Of a stretch of 64,000 nucleotides of DNA, positions 55,813 to 64,000 are shown piece by piece. Each line of letters starts with the position of its first letter. Position 1 is the stretch's first letter. The position numbers and the translations under genes were made by a program. The DNA is from Pseudomonas vanderleydeniana (GTDB lineage: Bacteria > Pseudomonadota > Gammaproteobacteria > Pseudomonadales > Pseudomonadaceae). The stretch covers positions 6,632,501-6,696,500 of the forward strand of contig NZ_CP077093.1 in assembly GCF_014268755.2 (NCBI RefSeq), given 5' to 3'. The notes below the pieces were generated by a model. The model ran no database searches. It was not told the DNA's origin and saw nothing but the letters and a program-made list of their open reading frames with translations.

Positions 55813-55839
55813 TCTAGACTTTAGTCGTACGACCGATAA
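55813..55839 (+). promoter_or_regulatory. Possible FliA (sigma-28) promoter of the chemoreceptor gene
   Basis: ACCGATAA (55832-55839) matches GCCGATAA at seven of eight positions; TCTAGACT 11 bp upstream is a poor -35. ATG is at 55897. Confidence 0.4.
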
Positions 55840-55896
55840 CGCGTGTAGACCTTCACCCCAAAGGCCGCACGGAACGCGCTTTTACCAGGAATCATC

Positions 55897-57522
55897 ATGT
55901 CCCTACGCACAATGAATATCGCTCCGAGAGCGTTCCTCGGCTTTTCCCTGATCGGCGCCCTGATGCTGATCCTGGGCGTCTTCTCGCTGAACCAGATGAG
56001 CAAGATCCGTGCAGCCGGCGAGCAGATCACGGTCAACAACGTTCCGAGCATCAAGGCCCTGGATGACTTCACCCAGCTGACCCTGCGCCTGCGCGTGCTC
56101 TCCTACCGCCTGCTGACCAACCGCGAAGCCGATACCCAGGCCAAGACCCTGGATCTGTTCGCCCAGCGCAACCAGCAGATCGACAAGGCCCGGGTGGCCT
56201 ATGAAAAGCTGATCGCCAGCGCCGAGGAGCGCTCGGCGTACGAACAGTATGTGCAACTGCTGGGGCAATACCGGCAGATCGAAGAGCGCATGAAGACCCT
56301 CTCGCGCAACAATCAGGTCGCCGAACTGACCAGCCTGATCAACAACGAGCTGCTGACCAACTCCGAGCAGGTCAACAGTGCCCTGGACCGCCTGCTGCAG
56401 ATCAATACGCAGCAGACCAACGACACCAACCAGCAGGCCAGCGACCAATACAGTGCGGCCTTCGGTCTGGTCGTGACCCTGCTGGTGATCGCCACCGCCC
56501 TGACCTTCCTGTTCGCCTGGCTGCTGACCCGCAGCATCACCCAGCCGATCGCCCAGGCCCTGGGCGCCGCCGAGCATATCGCCGAGGGCGACCTGACCCA
56601 TGCGATCAAGGTCGACGGTACCGACGAGGCCGCCCGCCTGCTGCAAGCCATGCTGAAGATGCAGCAGAAACTGCGCGATACCCTTCAGCGTATCTCCGGC
56701 TCGGCAACCCAGCTGGCCTCCGCCGCCGAAGAACTGAACAGCGTCACCGAGGAAAGTGCGCGCGGACTGCAGCAGCAGAACAACGAGATCGAGCAGGCGG
56801 CCACCGCGGTCAATGAGATGACCAGCGCGGTGGAAGAAGTCGCGCGCAATGCCGTGAGCACCTCCGAAGCCTCGAAAAACGCCACCGCCTCGGCCGGCGA
56901 CGGCCGCGACCTGGTGCAGGAAACCGTCAGTGCCATCGAGCGCATGAGCAGCGACGTGCAGGGCACCGCCACGCTGATCGGCAACCTCGCCGAAGAGTCG
57001 CGGGATATCGGCAAGGTGCTGGACGTGATCCGCGGCCTGGCCGACCAGACCAACCTGCTCGCGCTGAACGCGGCGATTGAGGCGGCACGGGCCGGTGAAG
57101 CCGGTCGCGGGTTTGCCGTGGTAGCCGACGAAGTGCGTGCACTGGCCCACCGCACCCAGCAGTCGACCAGCGAAATCGAACGGATGATCGGCAGCATCCA
57201 GGGCGGCACCGAGCAGGCCGTGGACTCGATGCGCAACAGCACCGAGCGTGCCGAGTCGACCCTGAACATCGCCAAGGGCGCGGGCCTGGCGCTGGACACC
57301 ATCAACAGCGCGATCATCGAGATCAACGAACGCAACCTGGTGATCGCCAGCGCCGCCGAAGAGCAGGCCCAGGTGGCCCGCGAGGTGGATCACAACCTGG
57401 TGAACATCCGCGACCTGTCGGTGCAGTCGGCCACGGGTGCCGACCAGACCAGCGCGGCCAGCAACGAGCTGGCCCGCCTGGCGGTGGACCTCAACGGGTT
57501 GGTGGCGCGGTTCAGCCTGTAA
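55897..57522 (+). CDS. Methyl-accepting chemotaxis protein
   Basis: 541-residue chemoreceptor. TM1 ~12-32 ([19 protein letters not shown]), periplasmic four-helix-bundle domain ~35-185, TM2 ~188-210, HAMP ~212-265, then the cytoplasmic signalling coiled coil with the hairpin tip [20 protein letters not shown] and [17 protein letters not shown]. Methylation-type Gln/Glu pairs flank the tip. No CheR-binding pentapeptide at the C-terminus. Ligand unknown; proximity to gbcAB is suggestive but not evidence. Confidence 0.95.
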   Translation: MSLRTMNIAPRAFLGFSLIGALMLILGVFSLNQMSKIRAAGEQITVNNVPSIKALDDFTQLTLRLRVLSYRLLTNREADTQAKTLDLFAQRNQQIDKARVAYEKLIASAEERSAYEQYVQLLGQYRQIEERMKTLSRNNQVAELTSLINNELLTNSEQVNSALDRLLQINTQQTNDTNQQASDQYSAAFGLVVTLLVIATALTFLFAWLLTRSITQPIAQALGAAEHIAEGDLTHAIKVDGTDEAARLLQAMLKMQQKLRDTLQRISGSATQLASAAEELNSVTEESARGLQQQNNEIEQAATAVNEMTSAVEEVARNAVSTSEASKNATASAGDGRDLVQETVSAIERMSSDVQGTATLIGNLAEESRDIGKVLDVIRGLADQTNLLALNAAIEAARAGEAGRGFAVVADEVRALAHRTQQSTSEIERMIGSIQGGTEQAVDSMRNSTERAESTLNIAKGAGLALDTINSAIIEINERNLVIASAAEEQAQVAREVDHNLVNIRDLSVQSATGADQTSAASNELARLAVDLNGLVARFSL

Positions 57523-57554
57523 GGGGCGTGCTCCAAGCCTTCCGGCTCAACCTT

Positions 57555-57685
57555 GTGGCGAGGGGGCTTGCCCCCGCTGGGATGCGAAGCAGCCCCAAAC
57601 CCGGACCTTGCGGTTTATCTGAAGGTCCGCGGTTGCTGGCTTCAGGGCTGCTGTGCAGCCCAGCGGGGGCAAGCCCCCTCGCCAC
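57555..57685. repeat. Paired REP element, family 2
   Basis: GTGGCGAGGGGGCTTGCCCC (57555) faces GGGGCAAGCCCCCTCGCCAC (ends 57685), between the convergent chemoreceptor and gbcB genes. Confidence 0.83.
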
Positions 57686-57715
57686 AGGCAAGCCCCCTGC
57701 CCCTGGCAACCAGGA

Positions 57716-58816
57716 TCAATACTCGATCCGCACATCACCCTTCGGCACGCTGCAGCACGACAGGATGTAGCCCTCGGCCACGTCTTCGTCGGTAATCCCG
57801 CCGTTGTGCTCCATCTCCACTTCCCCGTTCAGCTTGAGCACCTTGCAGGTCCCGCAGATACCCATGCCACAGGCCTTGGGAATCATCAGGCCAAGCTTGG
57901 CCGCCGCCGCGTGCACGGTCTCGCCCGGTGCCACGCGAATGCTCTTGCCGGTTTCGGTGAACTCCACCTGGTGCAGGTCGGCTGCGTCCACTGGCGGTGC
58001 ATCGGCCGCCTGTTCGGCTTGTTCCACCGCATCGGCACGGGCTTCCGGCGGCGTCGCACCGAAGGACTCCTCGTGGTAGCGGCTCATGTCGAAACCGGCT
58101 GCTTCCAACAGGCGCTTCACCGCATTCATGTACGGCGTCGGGCCGCAGCAGAACACTTCGCGCTCAAGGAAGTCCGGCGCCATCAGCTCCAGCATCTTGT
58201 GGTTCAGGTAACCGCGATAGCCAGCCCATGGCTCGCCCAGGCCATGCTTCTCGCAGATCAGGTGCAGGCTGAAGTTGTCGATCCGCGACGCCATGTGTTC
58301 CAGCTCGCGGTGATAGATGATGTCCTTGGGCGAGCGGGCACTGTGGATGAACACCATGTCGACGTTGCCGTTGGTGTCGTAGAACCAGCGGGCCATGGAC
58401 ATCACCGGGGTGATACCGACGCCGCCGCTCAGGTACAGCACCTTGGGGCTGGGGAAGTCGATGGCGTTGAACAGGCCCACCGGACCGTGCACCGCCAGCT
58501 CCTGGCCTTCGTGCAGGTTGTCGTGCAGCCAGTTGGAAACCTTGCCGCCCGGCACGCGCTTGATGGTCACCGAGAAGCTGTAGGGCACCGAAGGCGAGCT
58601 GGAAATGGTGTAGGAGCGCATGATCTGCTGCCCTTCGATTTCCAGCTCCAGGGTGACGAACTGCCCCGGCTTGAAGAAGAACATGATGGGCTGGTCGGCC
58701 ATGAAGCAGAAGGTGCGCACATCCCAGGTTTCCTGGATGACCTTCACACAGCGCACGATATGCCGACCATTGGCCCAGGTCTGGGTCGTTACCGGATTCA
58801 GGAAGTTGTTCGACAT
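57716..58816 (-). CDS. gbcB: Glycine betaine monooxygenase reductase subunit GbcB
   Basis: 366 residues. FAD-binding ferredoxin-reductase domain (1-125; FFKPGQFVTLELEI, RSYTISSSP), NAD-binding domain (125-240; LYLSGGVGITPVMSMARWF, CCGPTPYMNAV) and a C-terminal plant-type [2Fe-2S] domain (CGMGICGTCKVLKLNG ... SCC). Passes electrons from NAD(P)H to GbcA. Start MSNNFLNPV, with GGAG 7 bases upstream. Divergent from gbcA. Confidence 0.95.
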   Translation of the reverse strand: MSNNFLNPVTTQTWANGRHIVRCVKVIQETWDVRTFCFMADQPIMFFFKPGQFVTLELEIEGQQIMRSYTISSSPSVPYSFSVTIKRVPGGKVSNWLHDNLHEGQELAVHGPVGLFNAIDFPSPKVLYLSGGVGITPVMSMARWFYDTNGNVDMVFIHSARSPKDIIYHRELEHMASRIDNFSLHLICEKHGLGEPWAGYRGYLNHKMLELMAPDFLEREVFCCGPTPYMNAVKRLLEAAGFDMSRYHEESFGATPPEARADAVEQAEQAADAPPVDAADLHQVEFTETGKSIRVAPGETVHAAAAKLGLMIPKACGMGICGTCKVLKLNGEVEMEHNGGITDEDVAEGYILSCCSVPKGDVRIEY

Positions 58817-58891
58817 GTTGTTCTCCACCGCTGACTGTCAGCTCTTATGGTGGCGATTCTGCGCAAGGCCAAAACGCCCCGTTTACCTATC

Positions 58892-59047
58892 CGCGACATT
58901 GGCATGCTTATCGCGACCAGCCCCCAACGGCGGGTGCTTGCGCGTCGGGAACGGATTCGGCCGTGTCGCCCATGGATAAGGTCCTGGTCGCTGCCAGCCC
59001 CACACTCCGTCGCAAATGACTGGCTGTATTTCTGTCTTGCGTCGCAA
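58892..59047. promoter_or_regulatory. gbcB-gbcA divergent control region with direct repeats
   Basis: CGCGAC at 58892-58897 and 58912-58917 (20-bp period, each in a TATC-GCGAC context) and CGTCGCAA at 59008-59015 and 59040-59047. Direct half-sites about two helical turns apart suit an AraC-family activator such as GbdR, the known activator of gbcA. The 310-bp gap has no gene. Assignment to GbdR is inference. Confidence 0.4.
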
Positions 59048-59126
59048 CCGTGTGGTCCGAACCCGCTGCATCGACCACTTAGCCAATATTCGTCGGCCAC
59101 ACCGCATGGCCATGAGGACCTGAACG

Positions 59127-60422
59127 ATGGACAACACCACCACCCTGAGCCTGGGCGACCCACTGGAGCCCGCACGCAAGGCCACCGCACAGATGCTGCA
59201 GGAGCGCGAGCGCACCTTCTCCCTGCCGCAGCCGTTCTATTCGGACGAGCGTCTGTTCGACATCGACATGCAGGAGATCTTCCACAAGGAATGGCTGATC
59301 GCCGGCATGACCAGCGAGATCCCGACCAAGGGCAACTACCTGACGCTGCAGATCGGCAAGAACCCGATCATCGTCATCCGCGGCGCCGACGGCGTGGTCC
59401 ATGCGTTCCACAACGTCTGCCGCCACCGTGGCTCGCGCCTGTGCACCGGCGAAAAGGGCAAGGTCGCCAAGCTGGTCTGCCCCTACCACCAGTGGACCTA
59501 CGAGCTCGACGGCCGCCTGCTGTTCGCCGGCACCGAGATGGGCGCCGACTTCGACATGAAGCAGTACGGTCTCAAGCCGATCAACGTGAAGACCGCCGGT
59601 GGCTACATCTTCATCAGCCTGGCGGAGAACCCGCCGGCGATCGACGAGTTCCTCAGCACCCTGAACCACTACATGGAACCCTACGACATGGAGAACACCA
59701 AGGTGGCGGTGCAGACCACCTTGATGGAAAAGGCCAACTGGAAGCTGGTCATCGAGAACAACCGTGAGTGCTACCACTGCAACGGCTCCCACCCGGAGCT
59801 GCTGAAAACCCTGCTGGAGTGGGACGACGTCACCGACCCGCGCGCCGACCAGGCGTTCAAGGACCACGTGGCCGCCTCCGCCGCCGCCTGGGAAGCCGAG
59901 AAGATTCCGTATGCCCACGCCAGCTTCGGCCTGCGCAACCGTATCGTGCGCATGCCGCTGCTCAAGGGCACCGTGTCGATGACCATGGACGGCCAGCAGG
60001 GCTGCAAGAAACTGATGGGCCGGATCAAGAACCCGGACCTGGGCTCGATGCGTATCCTGCACCTGCCACACTCGTGGAACCACTGCATGGGCGACCACAT
60101 CATCGTCTTCACCGTATGGCCGATCAGCGCCCAGGAAACCATGGTCACCACCAAGTGGCTGGTGCACAAGGACGCGGTCGAAGGCGTCGACTATGACGTG
60201 GCGCGCATGCGCCAGGTCTGGGATGCGACCAACGACCAGGACCGTCGCCTGGCCGAGGAAAACCAGCGCGGCATCAACTCCGTGGCCTACCAGCCCGGCC
60301 CGTACTCGAAGACCTACGAGTTCGGCGTGGTCAACTTCATCGACTGGTACAGCGAGCGCATGCTGAGCAACCTCGGGGCAGAGCCTGCGCCGTACCTCAA
60401 AGGCGTGCCGGTGCACGGTTAA
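59127..60422 (+). CDS. gbcA: Glycine betaine monooxygenase oxygenase subunit GbcA
   Basis: 431-residue Rieske non-haem iron oxygenase. Rieske cluster CRHRGSRLC and CPYHQW (CxH-x17-CxxH, ~95-118); catalytic iron facial triad in ENNRECYHCNGSHPE (two His) with a distal Asp. Demethylates glycine betaine to dimethylglycine, releasing formaldehyde. Starts MDNTTTLSLGDPLEPAR, GAGGACCTGAACG upstream. Works with GbcB; sarcosine formed later feeds SoxBDAG. Dimethylglycine demethylase genes are not in the window. Confidence 0.96.
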   Translation: MDNTTTLSLGDPLEPARKATAQMLQERERTFSLPQPFYSDERLFDIDMQEIFHKEWLIAGMTSEIPTKGNYLTLQIGKNPIIVIRGADGVVHAFHNVCRHRGSRLCTGEKGKVAKLVCPYHQWTYELDGRLLFAGTEMGADFDMKQYGLKPINVKTAGGYIFISLAENPPAIDEFLSTLNHYMEPYDMENTKVAVQTTLMEKANWKLVIENNRECYHCNGSHPELLKTLLEWDDVTDPRADQAFKDHVAASAAAWEAEKIPYAHASFGLRNRIVRMPLLKGTVSMTMDGQQGCKKLMGRIKNPDLGSMRILHLPHSWNHCMGDHIIVFTVWPISAQETMVTTKWLVHKDAVEGVDYDVARMRQVWDATNDQDRRLAEENQRGINSVAYQPGPYSKTYEFGVVNFIDWYSERMLSNLGAEPAPYLKGVPVHG

Positions 60423-60433
60423 AAGCAAAAAGC

Positions 60434-60474
60434 TTCGCGACGGTTCGGCGCCCCGACAAGCCCTGCTCCTACAG
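60434..60474. repeat. REP variant matching 5189-5229
   Basis: TTCGCGACGGTTCGGCGCCC then CGACAAGCC and CTCCTACAG; differs at few positions from the element before bioB. Confidence 0.5.
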
Positions 60475-60485
60475 TACCCCGTGAT

Positions 60486-60592
60486 GATCGTTCCCACGCT
60501 CTGCGTGGGAATGCCTCTCTGGACGCTCGGCGTCCGCTCTTGTGACGCAGAGCGTCACGGGCGGCGCTCCCACGCAGAGCGTGGGAACGATC
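60486..60592. repeat. Paired REP element, family 3
   Basis: GATCGTTCCCACGCTCTGCG (60486) faces GCAGAGCGTGGGAACGATC (ends 60592) around a GTGACG/CGTCAC stem. Confidence 0.83.
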
Positions 60593-60625
60593 AATAAGCC
60601 GGCTCCCACAAGGCCGCACCAGGCC

Positions 60626-61870
60626 TTATCCCTGTGAACTCCAGCGCAACGAACCATCCTCGCCGATGAACTCCTCGATGATGTTCGCGCCGCTCAGCCG
60701 CACCCGCGCAAAGCCATTGAGCACCCGCTCCGGATACTCCGGGTCACCGGCATTCTTCGTCTCGGAAAACAGCACCCGCTTGTTGCCGTCCAGTTCGCTG
60801 GTCACGCCATAGGGAATCGCTCCGTGCCCGGCGCAGCGCGCCTTCAGCCCGTTCAGCTCGGCATAGACGATGCCATTGTGCAGATGCCCCCAATACCAGT
60901 AGTCCGGCACCCGCCCCAGCGCATCGCAGACCTGCTGGTACAGGCCGTTCGGGTTGTGCCCGGTGATATCGAAGCCCTGGTGATGGCTGAGCACCAGCAG
61001 CTTGCCGCGTTTGGGCAGGCTCTTCAGCCAGTCGATCTGCTGCTGGTTGAGCGTGCCGTCCATGTACAGGTTCAGGGGCTTGGACGCATAGGCCGAGTCC
61101 AGGCCGACGATCAGCCAATCGTCGTTGTACAGGGCGAAGTAGCTGGTGCCCTGCTGCACGGGGAAGCGCGCATTGAGCTCGGCGAAATAACCGTGCGCGC
61201 CGCTGTACATCTCGTGGTTGGAATTGAGCGTGAAGGCGCCATGCTTGCCCATTGGCCAGCCAGCCATGTCGACGTCCTCCTCGGACCCGGTGCCCGCGTA
61301 GTAGACGTCGCCCAGGTGAATGGTGAAATCGGCCTGGAGCCGACTCATCTGGCCGGCCACGCTGACCGCCGGTGCATGGCTGTCGAACGGCCCGGTCCCC
61401 CAGTCCCCGGCAATCGCCAGGCTCACCTCGTTGTCGATCATCATCACCGTCGGCGTGGTCATGAACACCGCATGATGGCGCAGGTTCTCGATCCACTTGA
61501 TCAGGGCTTCGCTCCACAGCAGGTCCAGCAGCTCCCACTTGCGGCACCCCAGCAACGTACCGTCCTTGAGTACCCGGGTCGGCAACTCCGCCTCCGAGGT
61601 CGGCAGCGCCTCGGCCTTGCCCAGGTGCAGGATCGACAGGCCATGGGCCAGCTCCCACGGAACCGCCGGCTCGTCGCCCGGCAGCTCGCCATGCGCCAGC
61701 ACGTACCGGGCCTGGTCATGCCCACGTTGCAACAGCTGCTGGATCGCCTGGAATTCCTCCGGCTCGATATCGTTGATCAGTTTCTTCCAGGACAACTCCA
61801 GCCGGGCCTTCAACCCGCTGAGCCGGACTTGGATTTTCGCCAGTTCATGCTCCAGATGCTGCAGCTTCAT
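60626..61870 (-). CDS. Calcineurin-like metallophosphoesterase
   Basis: 414 residues. N-terminal helical region (1-75) unlike usual phosphoesterases, then a metallophosphoesterase domain with IAGDWGTG (Asp), TIHLGDVYYAGT (GDxxY), NSNHEMYS (GNHE variant, Asn-His), VLSHHQGFD and YWGHLHNGIV. All metal ligands of the purple-acid-phosphatase-like class seem present. No signal peptide, so cytoplasmic. AGGGAG before the ATG; 10 bp after the dihaem cytochrome gene, so cotranscribed. Substrate unknown. Confidence 0.8.
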   Translation of the reverse strand: MKLQHLEHELAKIQVRLSGLKARLELSWKKLINDIEPEEFQAIQQLLQRGHDQARYVLAHGELPGDEPAVPWELAHGLSILHLGKAEALPTSEAELPTRVLKDGTLLGCRKWELLDLLWSEALIKWIENLRHHAVFMTTPTVMMIDNEVSLAIAGDWGTGPFDSHAPAVSVAGQMSRLQADFTIHLGDVYYAGTGSEEDVDMAGWPMGKHGAFTLNSNHEMYSGAHGYFAELNARFPVQQGTSYFALYNDDWLIVGLDSAYASKPLNLYMDGTLNQQQIDWLKSLPKRGKLLVLSHHQGFDITGHNPNGLYQQVCDALGRVPDYWYWGHLHNGIVYAELNGLKARCAGHGAIPYGVTSELDGNKRVLFSETKNAGDPEYPERVLNGFARVRLSGANIIEEFIGEDGSLRWSSQG

Positions 61871-61880
61871 CACAGGCTCC

Positions 61881-63752
61881 CTACAACGTCTTCATGAATT
61901 CGATCAACGCCCACTTCTCGGCGTCGGTCAGTTGGGTTCCGTACAGGTGGCCACTGTTATGGTTGCCCTCCAGACGGGTGTCGTACTTGAAGTAGTTCGG
62001 GCCCAGGACCTGCGGCCCGCTGGTGACGAAGCCGACCTTGACCGGGTCGTACACATCCGAACCGGTACTGAACGTCAGCGGGCGCTTGTCCGGGGCCTGC
62101 AACAGGTCCCACAGGCTCGGCACCGAGCCGTTGTGCAGGTACGGCGCGCGCATCCAGATGCCATCGGTGGGTGTGTTGCTGTAGCTCTGGGTCTTGCGAT
62201 AGGCGCCGAAATCGAACGGGGGTTTCTTGAAGCCGTGGAACGCCTGGACCAGGCCGGTAGTGAACGAGTCCAACCGATGCGGGTCGGTGCCCAGGGTATC
62301 GATCGGCACCGTGACCTGGCCGGTGTCGGCCTTGCCGAATGCATGGCAGCCGGCACAGTGGTTGTCCCAGATCGGCTTGCCCTGGGCCACCCGCGCCTGG
62401 TCCAGGGCGAATGGCCAGACCGGTGGCCTGGTGCCGAGCAACCAGTTGGTCACCCGGTTGAAACTCTCCGGCAGCACCGATTCCGGCGTCGCCCCCACGG
62501 CCATGGCCGCCGCGTAGTTACGCTCGTGGATATTGTTGTTATTGCCGTCCCAGTGCAGATACAGCGACTCGCGCGGCTTCTGGTTCCAGATCTGCGGCAG
62601 GTCGACGGTGCCGATGGTCGAGTCATCCGGGAAGCCGAACACCACCATCTTGGTCGGGTTGAAGGTATCGGTGCGCCCCGGCCCTTGGGCCGGCCGCAGC
62701 TTCTGCCAGGCATAGGCCTGCTTCTGCTTGAGCAGCGCACTCCTGGCCATCGGAATGATCAGGTAGCGGTTGTACAGTTTCTCGAAGAACCCCAGCTGGA
62801 ACCTGGCCTCGATCGCCGCCATCACTGCCTCGGCGGTGAATTTCGGATCACTGGCACAGTCGTAGGCGAACCACTGGAAGGCCTGTAGCTGCAGGGTATT
62901 GGCCGGTGCCGTGGGCAATGGCCGGGCAACGTCGCTGGCCGAGGCGCGATAGGAGCCGGTGTGGCACAGGGCGCAGTTGGGCTCGACGGTCGGGTAGCCG
63001 ATCTGCCGCTTGGCCATGCCGATCGGCAGGTCGCGACCGTCCTCGTAGAGAAAACCGAAGGCCTCCCAGCCCGCCCCCGGCCTGGGCATCTTCTCCGGGC
63101 ACATCTGCGGCAGCACGGAAAACAGGTAGTAGGGAATCCGTGCCTCGATGCCCAGGCCGATGGCGGCATACTTGAAATGATCCTCGTCGGCGGCGAATTT
63201 CTCCTCGGGCACCACCCGCAGCATGTTGTACCAGCTCTGGTAGCCGATGAAGCCCAGCACCAACAGGGTGATCAGCAGCCCAACCCGAAAGCCGTGGCGT
63301 TGCCAGCGGACCTCCCAGCCATGGCACCAGGCGTGCCAGCCATCGACCAGCAGGGCCCAGGGTCGGGTGGCGGGTGGGCAGCCCAGGTAGAGCGTGATGC
63401 CCAGCAACAGGAACATGCCCAGGTCACCGTAGAGCATCGGTACGAACACCGAAGGCGTGGTGCTGGTCTGGATCAGGTAGATCCAGAAAACCACGGCGAC
63501 CAGCCGGCTCAACACGCAGAGCCAGGAATGGATCGGGAACCGCCGGGCATCGAAACCCGACGGCATGTAGAACAGGCTGATGCCCACCAGCAGCATGCCG
63601 GCGTTTTCCAGCCAGGGATCCGACAGCACCGGCGGCAGGCCGACCACCGAGGTCAGCAGTGCCGGGGCGAACAGCGCCGGCAGGGCAAACAGCATGTTCA
63701 TCAGGATGCCGAGCCAGATGATGCGTTGGTACCAGCGGATGTAATTGTCCAT
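61881..63752 (-). CDS. Membrane-anchored dihaem cytochrome c protein
   Basis: 623 residues. N-terminal membrane domain with four to five helices (~8-165), then a large soluble domain bearing two haem c sites, CALCH (~residue 263) and CAGCH (~residue 475). The second half resembles dihaem cytochrome c peroxidase/MauG-like proteins (KADTGQVTVPIDTLGTDPHR, RAPYLHNGSVPSLWDLL). Start MDNYIRWYQRII with AGAGGGTG upstream. Soluble part presumably periplasmic. It forms an operon with the phosphoesterase; I know no named system with this pair. Confidence 0.8.
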   Translation of the reverse strand: MDNYIRWYQRIIWLGILMNMLFALPALFAPALLTSVVGLPPVLSDPWLENAGMLLVGISLFYMPSGFDARRFPIHSWLCVLSRLVAVVFWIYLIQTSTTPSVFVPMLYGDLGMFLLLGITLYLGCPPATRPWALLVDGWHAWCHGWEVRWQRHGFRVGLLITLLVLGFIGYQSWYNMLRVVPEEKFAADEDHFKYAAIGLGIEARIPYYLFSVLPQMCPEKMPRPGAGWEAFGFLYEDGRDLPIGMAKRQIGYPTVEPNCALCHTGSYRASASDVARPLPTAPANTLQLQAFQWFAYDCASDPKFTAEAVMAAIEARFQLGFFEKLYNRYLIIPMARSALLKQKQAYAWQKLRPAQGPGRTDTFNPTKMVVFGFPDDSTIGTVDLPQIWNQKPRESLYLHWDGNNNNIHERNYAAAMAVGATPESVLPESFNRVTNWLLGTRPPVWPFALDQARVAQGKPIWDNHCAGCHAFGKADTGQVTVPIDTLGTDPHRLDSFTTGLVQAFHGFKKPPFDFGAYRKTQSYSNTPTDGIWMRAPYLHNGSVPSLWDLLQAPDKRPLTFSTGSDVYDPVKVGFVTSGPQVLGPNYFKYDTRLEGNHNSGHLYGTQLTDAEKWALIEFMKTL

Positions 63753-63797
63753 GTCACCCTCTACCTGCAAATCCATTTCCAATCACCGGATCACTGT

Positions 63798-63821
63798 CTG
63801 TGGCTGTGGCTGTGGCTGTGG
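63798..63821. repeat. Hexanucleotide tandem repeat CTGTGG x4
   Basis: Four perfect copies running into the edge of the following REP arm, 46 bp upstream of the dihaem cytochrome start. Confidence 0.8.
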
Positions 63822-63948
63822 CGAGCAGGCTTGCCTGCGTTGGGGCGCGCAGCGGCCCTGAAATCGGCTGACGCGAAGCGCCAGGAAAAACGCGCCCAGC
63901 GAATTTGCGGCTGCTGCGCAGCCGAGCGCAGGCAAGCCTGCTCGCCAC
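63818..63948. repeat. Paired REP element, family 2
   Basis: GTGGCGAGCAGGCTTGCCTG (63818) faces CAGGCAAGCCTGCTCGCCAC region (ends 63948), inner GCTGCTGCGCAGC stem. Confidence 0.83.
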
Positions 63949-63971
63949 GAGTAAACAGCTCGCCAGACTCA

Positions 63972-64000
63972 TCAGCCCAGCGCGGTCTTCTCCAGATGCG
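63972..64000 (-). CDS. Possible C-terminus of a gene continuing to the right
   Basis: Read leftwards the last bases give HLEKTALG then TGA, a plausible C-terminal end just before the REP. Too short to identify. Confidence 0.3.

Overview
The window looks like chromosomal DNA of a Pseudomonas of the fluorescens/chlororaphis type. It has high G+C and dense coding. Gene order follows P. aeruginosa PA0461-PA0506 and PA5407-PA5421 (bio operon, comF, modE, glcB, fiuIRA, creBC; glyA-soxBDAG-purU-fdhA, gbcAB). The intergenic gaps carry the REP-type inverted repeats typical of this group. I saw no rRNA, tRNA, CRISPR array, prophage or insertion sequence.

Layout. 1-8000: an acyl-CoA dehydrogenase under a double PsrA box, a small PA0505-like protein, the bioBFHCD biotin genes, a ComF-family gene and modE. 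8100-16400: a Tat-exported PhoX phosphatase followed by a 178-bp tandem repeat of REP pairs, srkA, rarD, a GcvR-like ACT protein, malate synthase G and a stand-alone receiver. 16700-25300: a CNB-CBS-nucleotidyltransferase with a DnaQ-like exonuclease, then the ferrichrome-type signalling set fiuI-fiuR-fiuA and two membrane proteins. 25300-26900: an MFS sugar-acid transporter behind a clear promoter/operator.

27000-36500 is the most unusual region. creB-creC and creD, normally one operon, are separated by about 6 kb. The inserted block is a tightly coupled five-gene operon: KamA-family radical SAM protein, HisC-like aminotransferase, azlC, azlD and D-2-hydroxyacid dehydrogenase. A divergent MocR-type regulator ends flush against creC. 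The block looks like a compact amino-acid-modifying and export pathway that I cannot match to a known one. creD now sits behind its own leader, with phased GTGGA repeats resembling the CreB tag.

36500-43500: a retropepsin-like protein, an acyltransferase, a glutathionylspermidine-synthase-like/DUF1190/DUF350 operon, a DUF2780 protein, and a Phd-zeta type toxin-antitoxin pair with two tandem palindromes in its promoter. 43700-60500: glycine betaine catabolism. GbcAB demethylates glycine betaine, SoxBDAG converts sarcosine to glycine, GlyA makes serine, and PurU and FdhA deal with the C1 units. Also here are a threonine aldolase, a ZapA-like/coiled-coil pair and a chemoreceptor. 60600-64000: a metallophosphoesterase in an operon with a membrane-anchored dihaem cytochrome, with no obvious role known.

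Three families of paired REP elements recur through the window, including three gaps inside the sox-purU-fdhA gene series.
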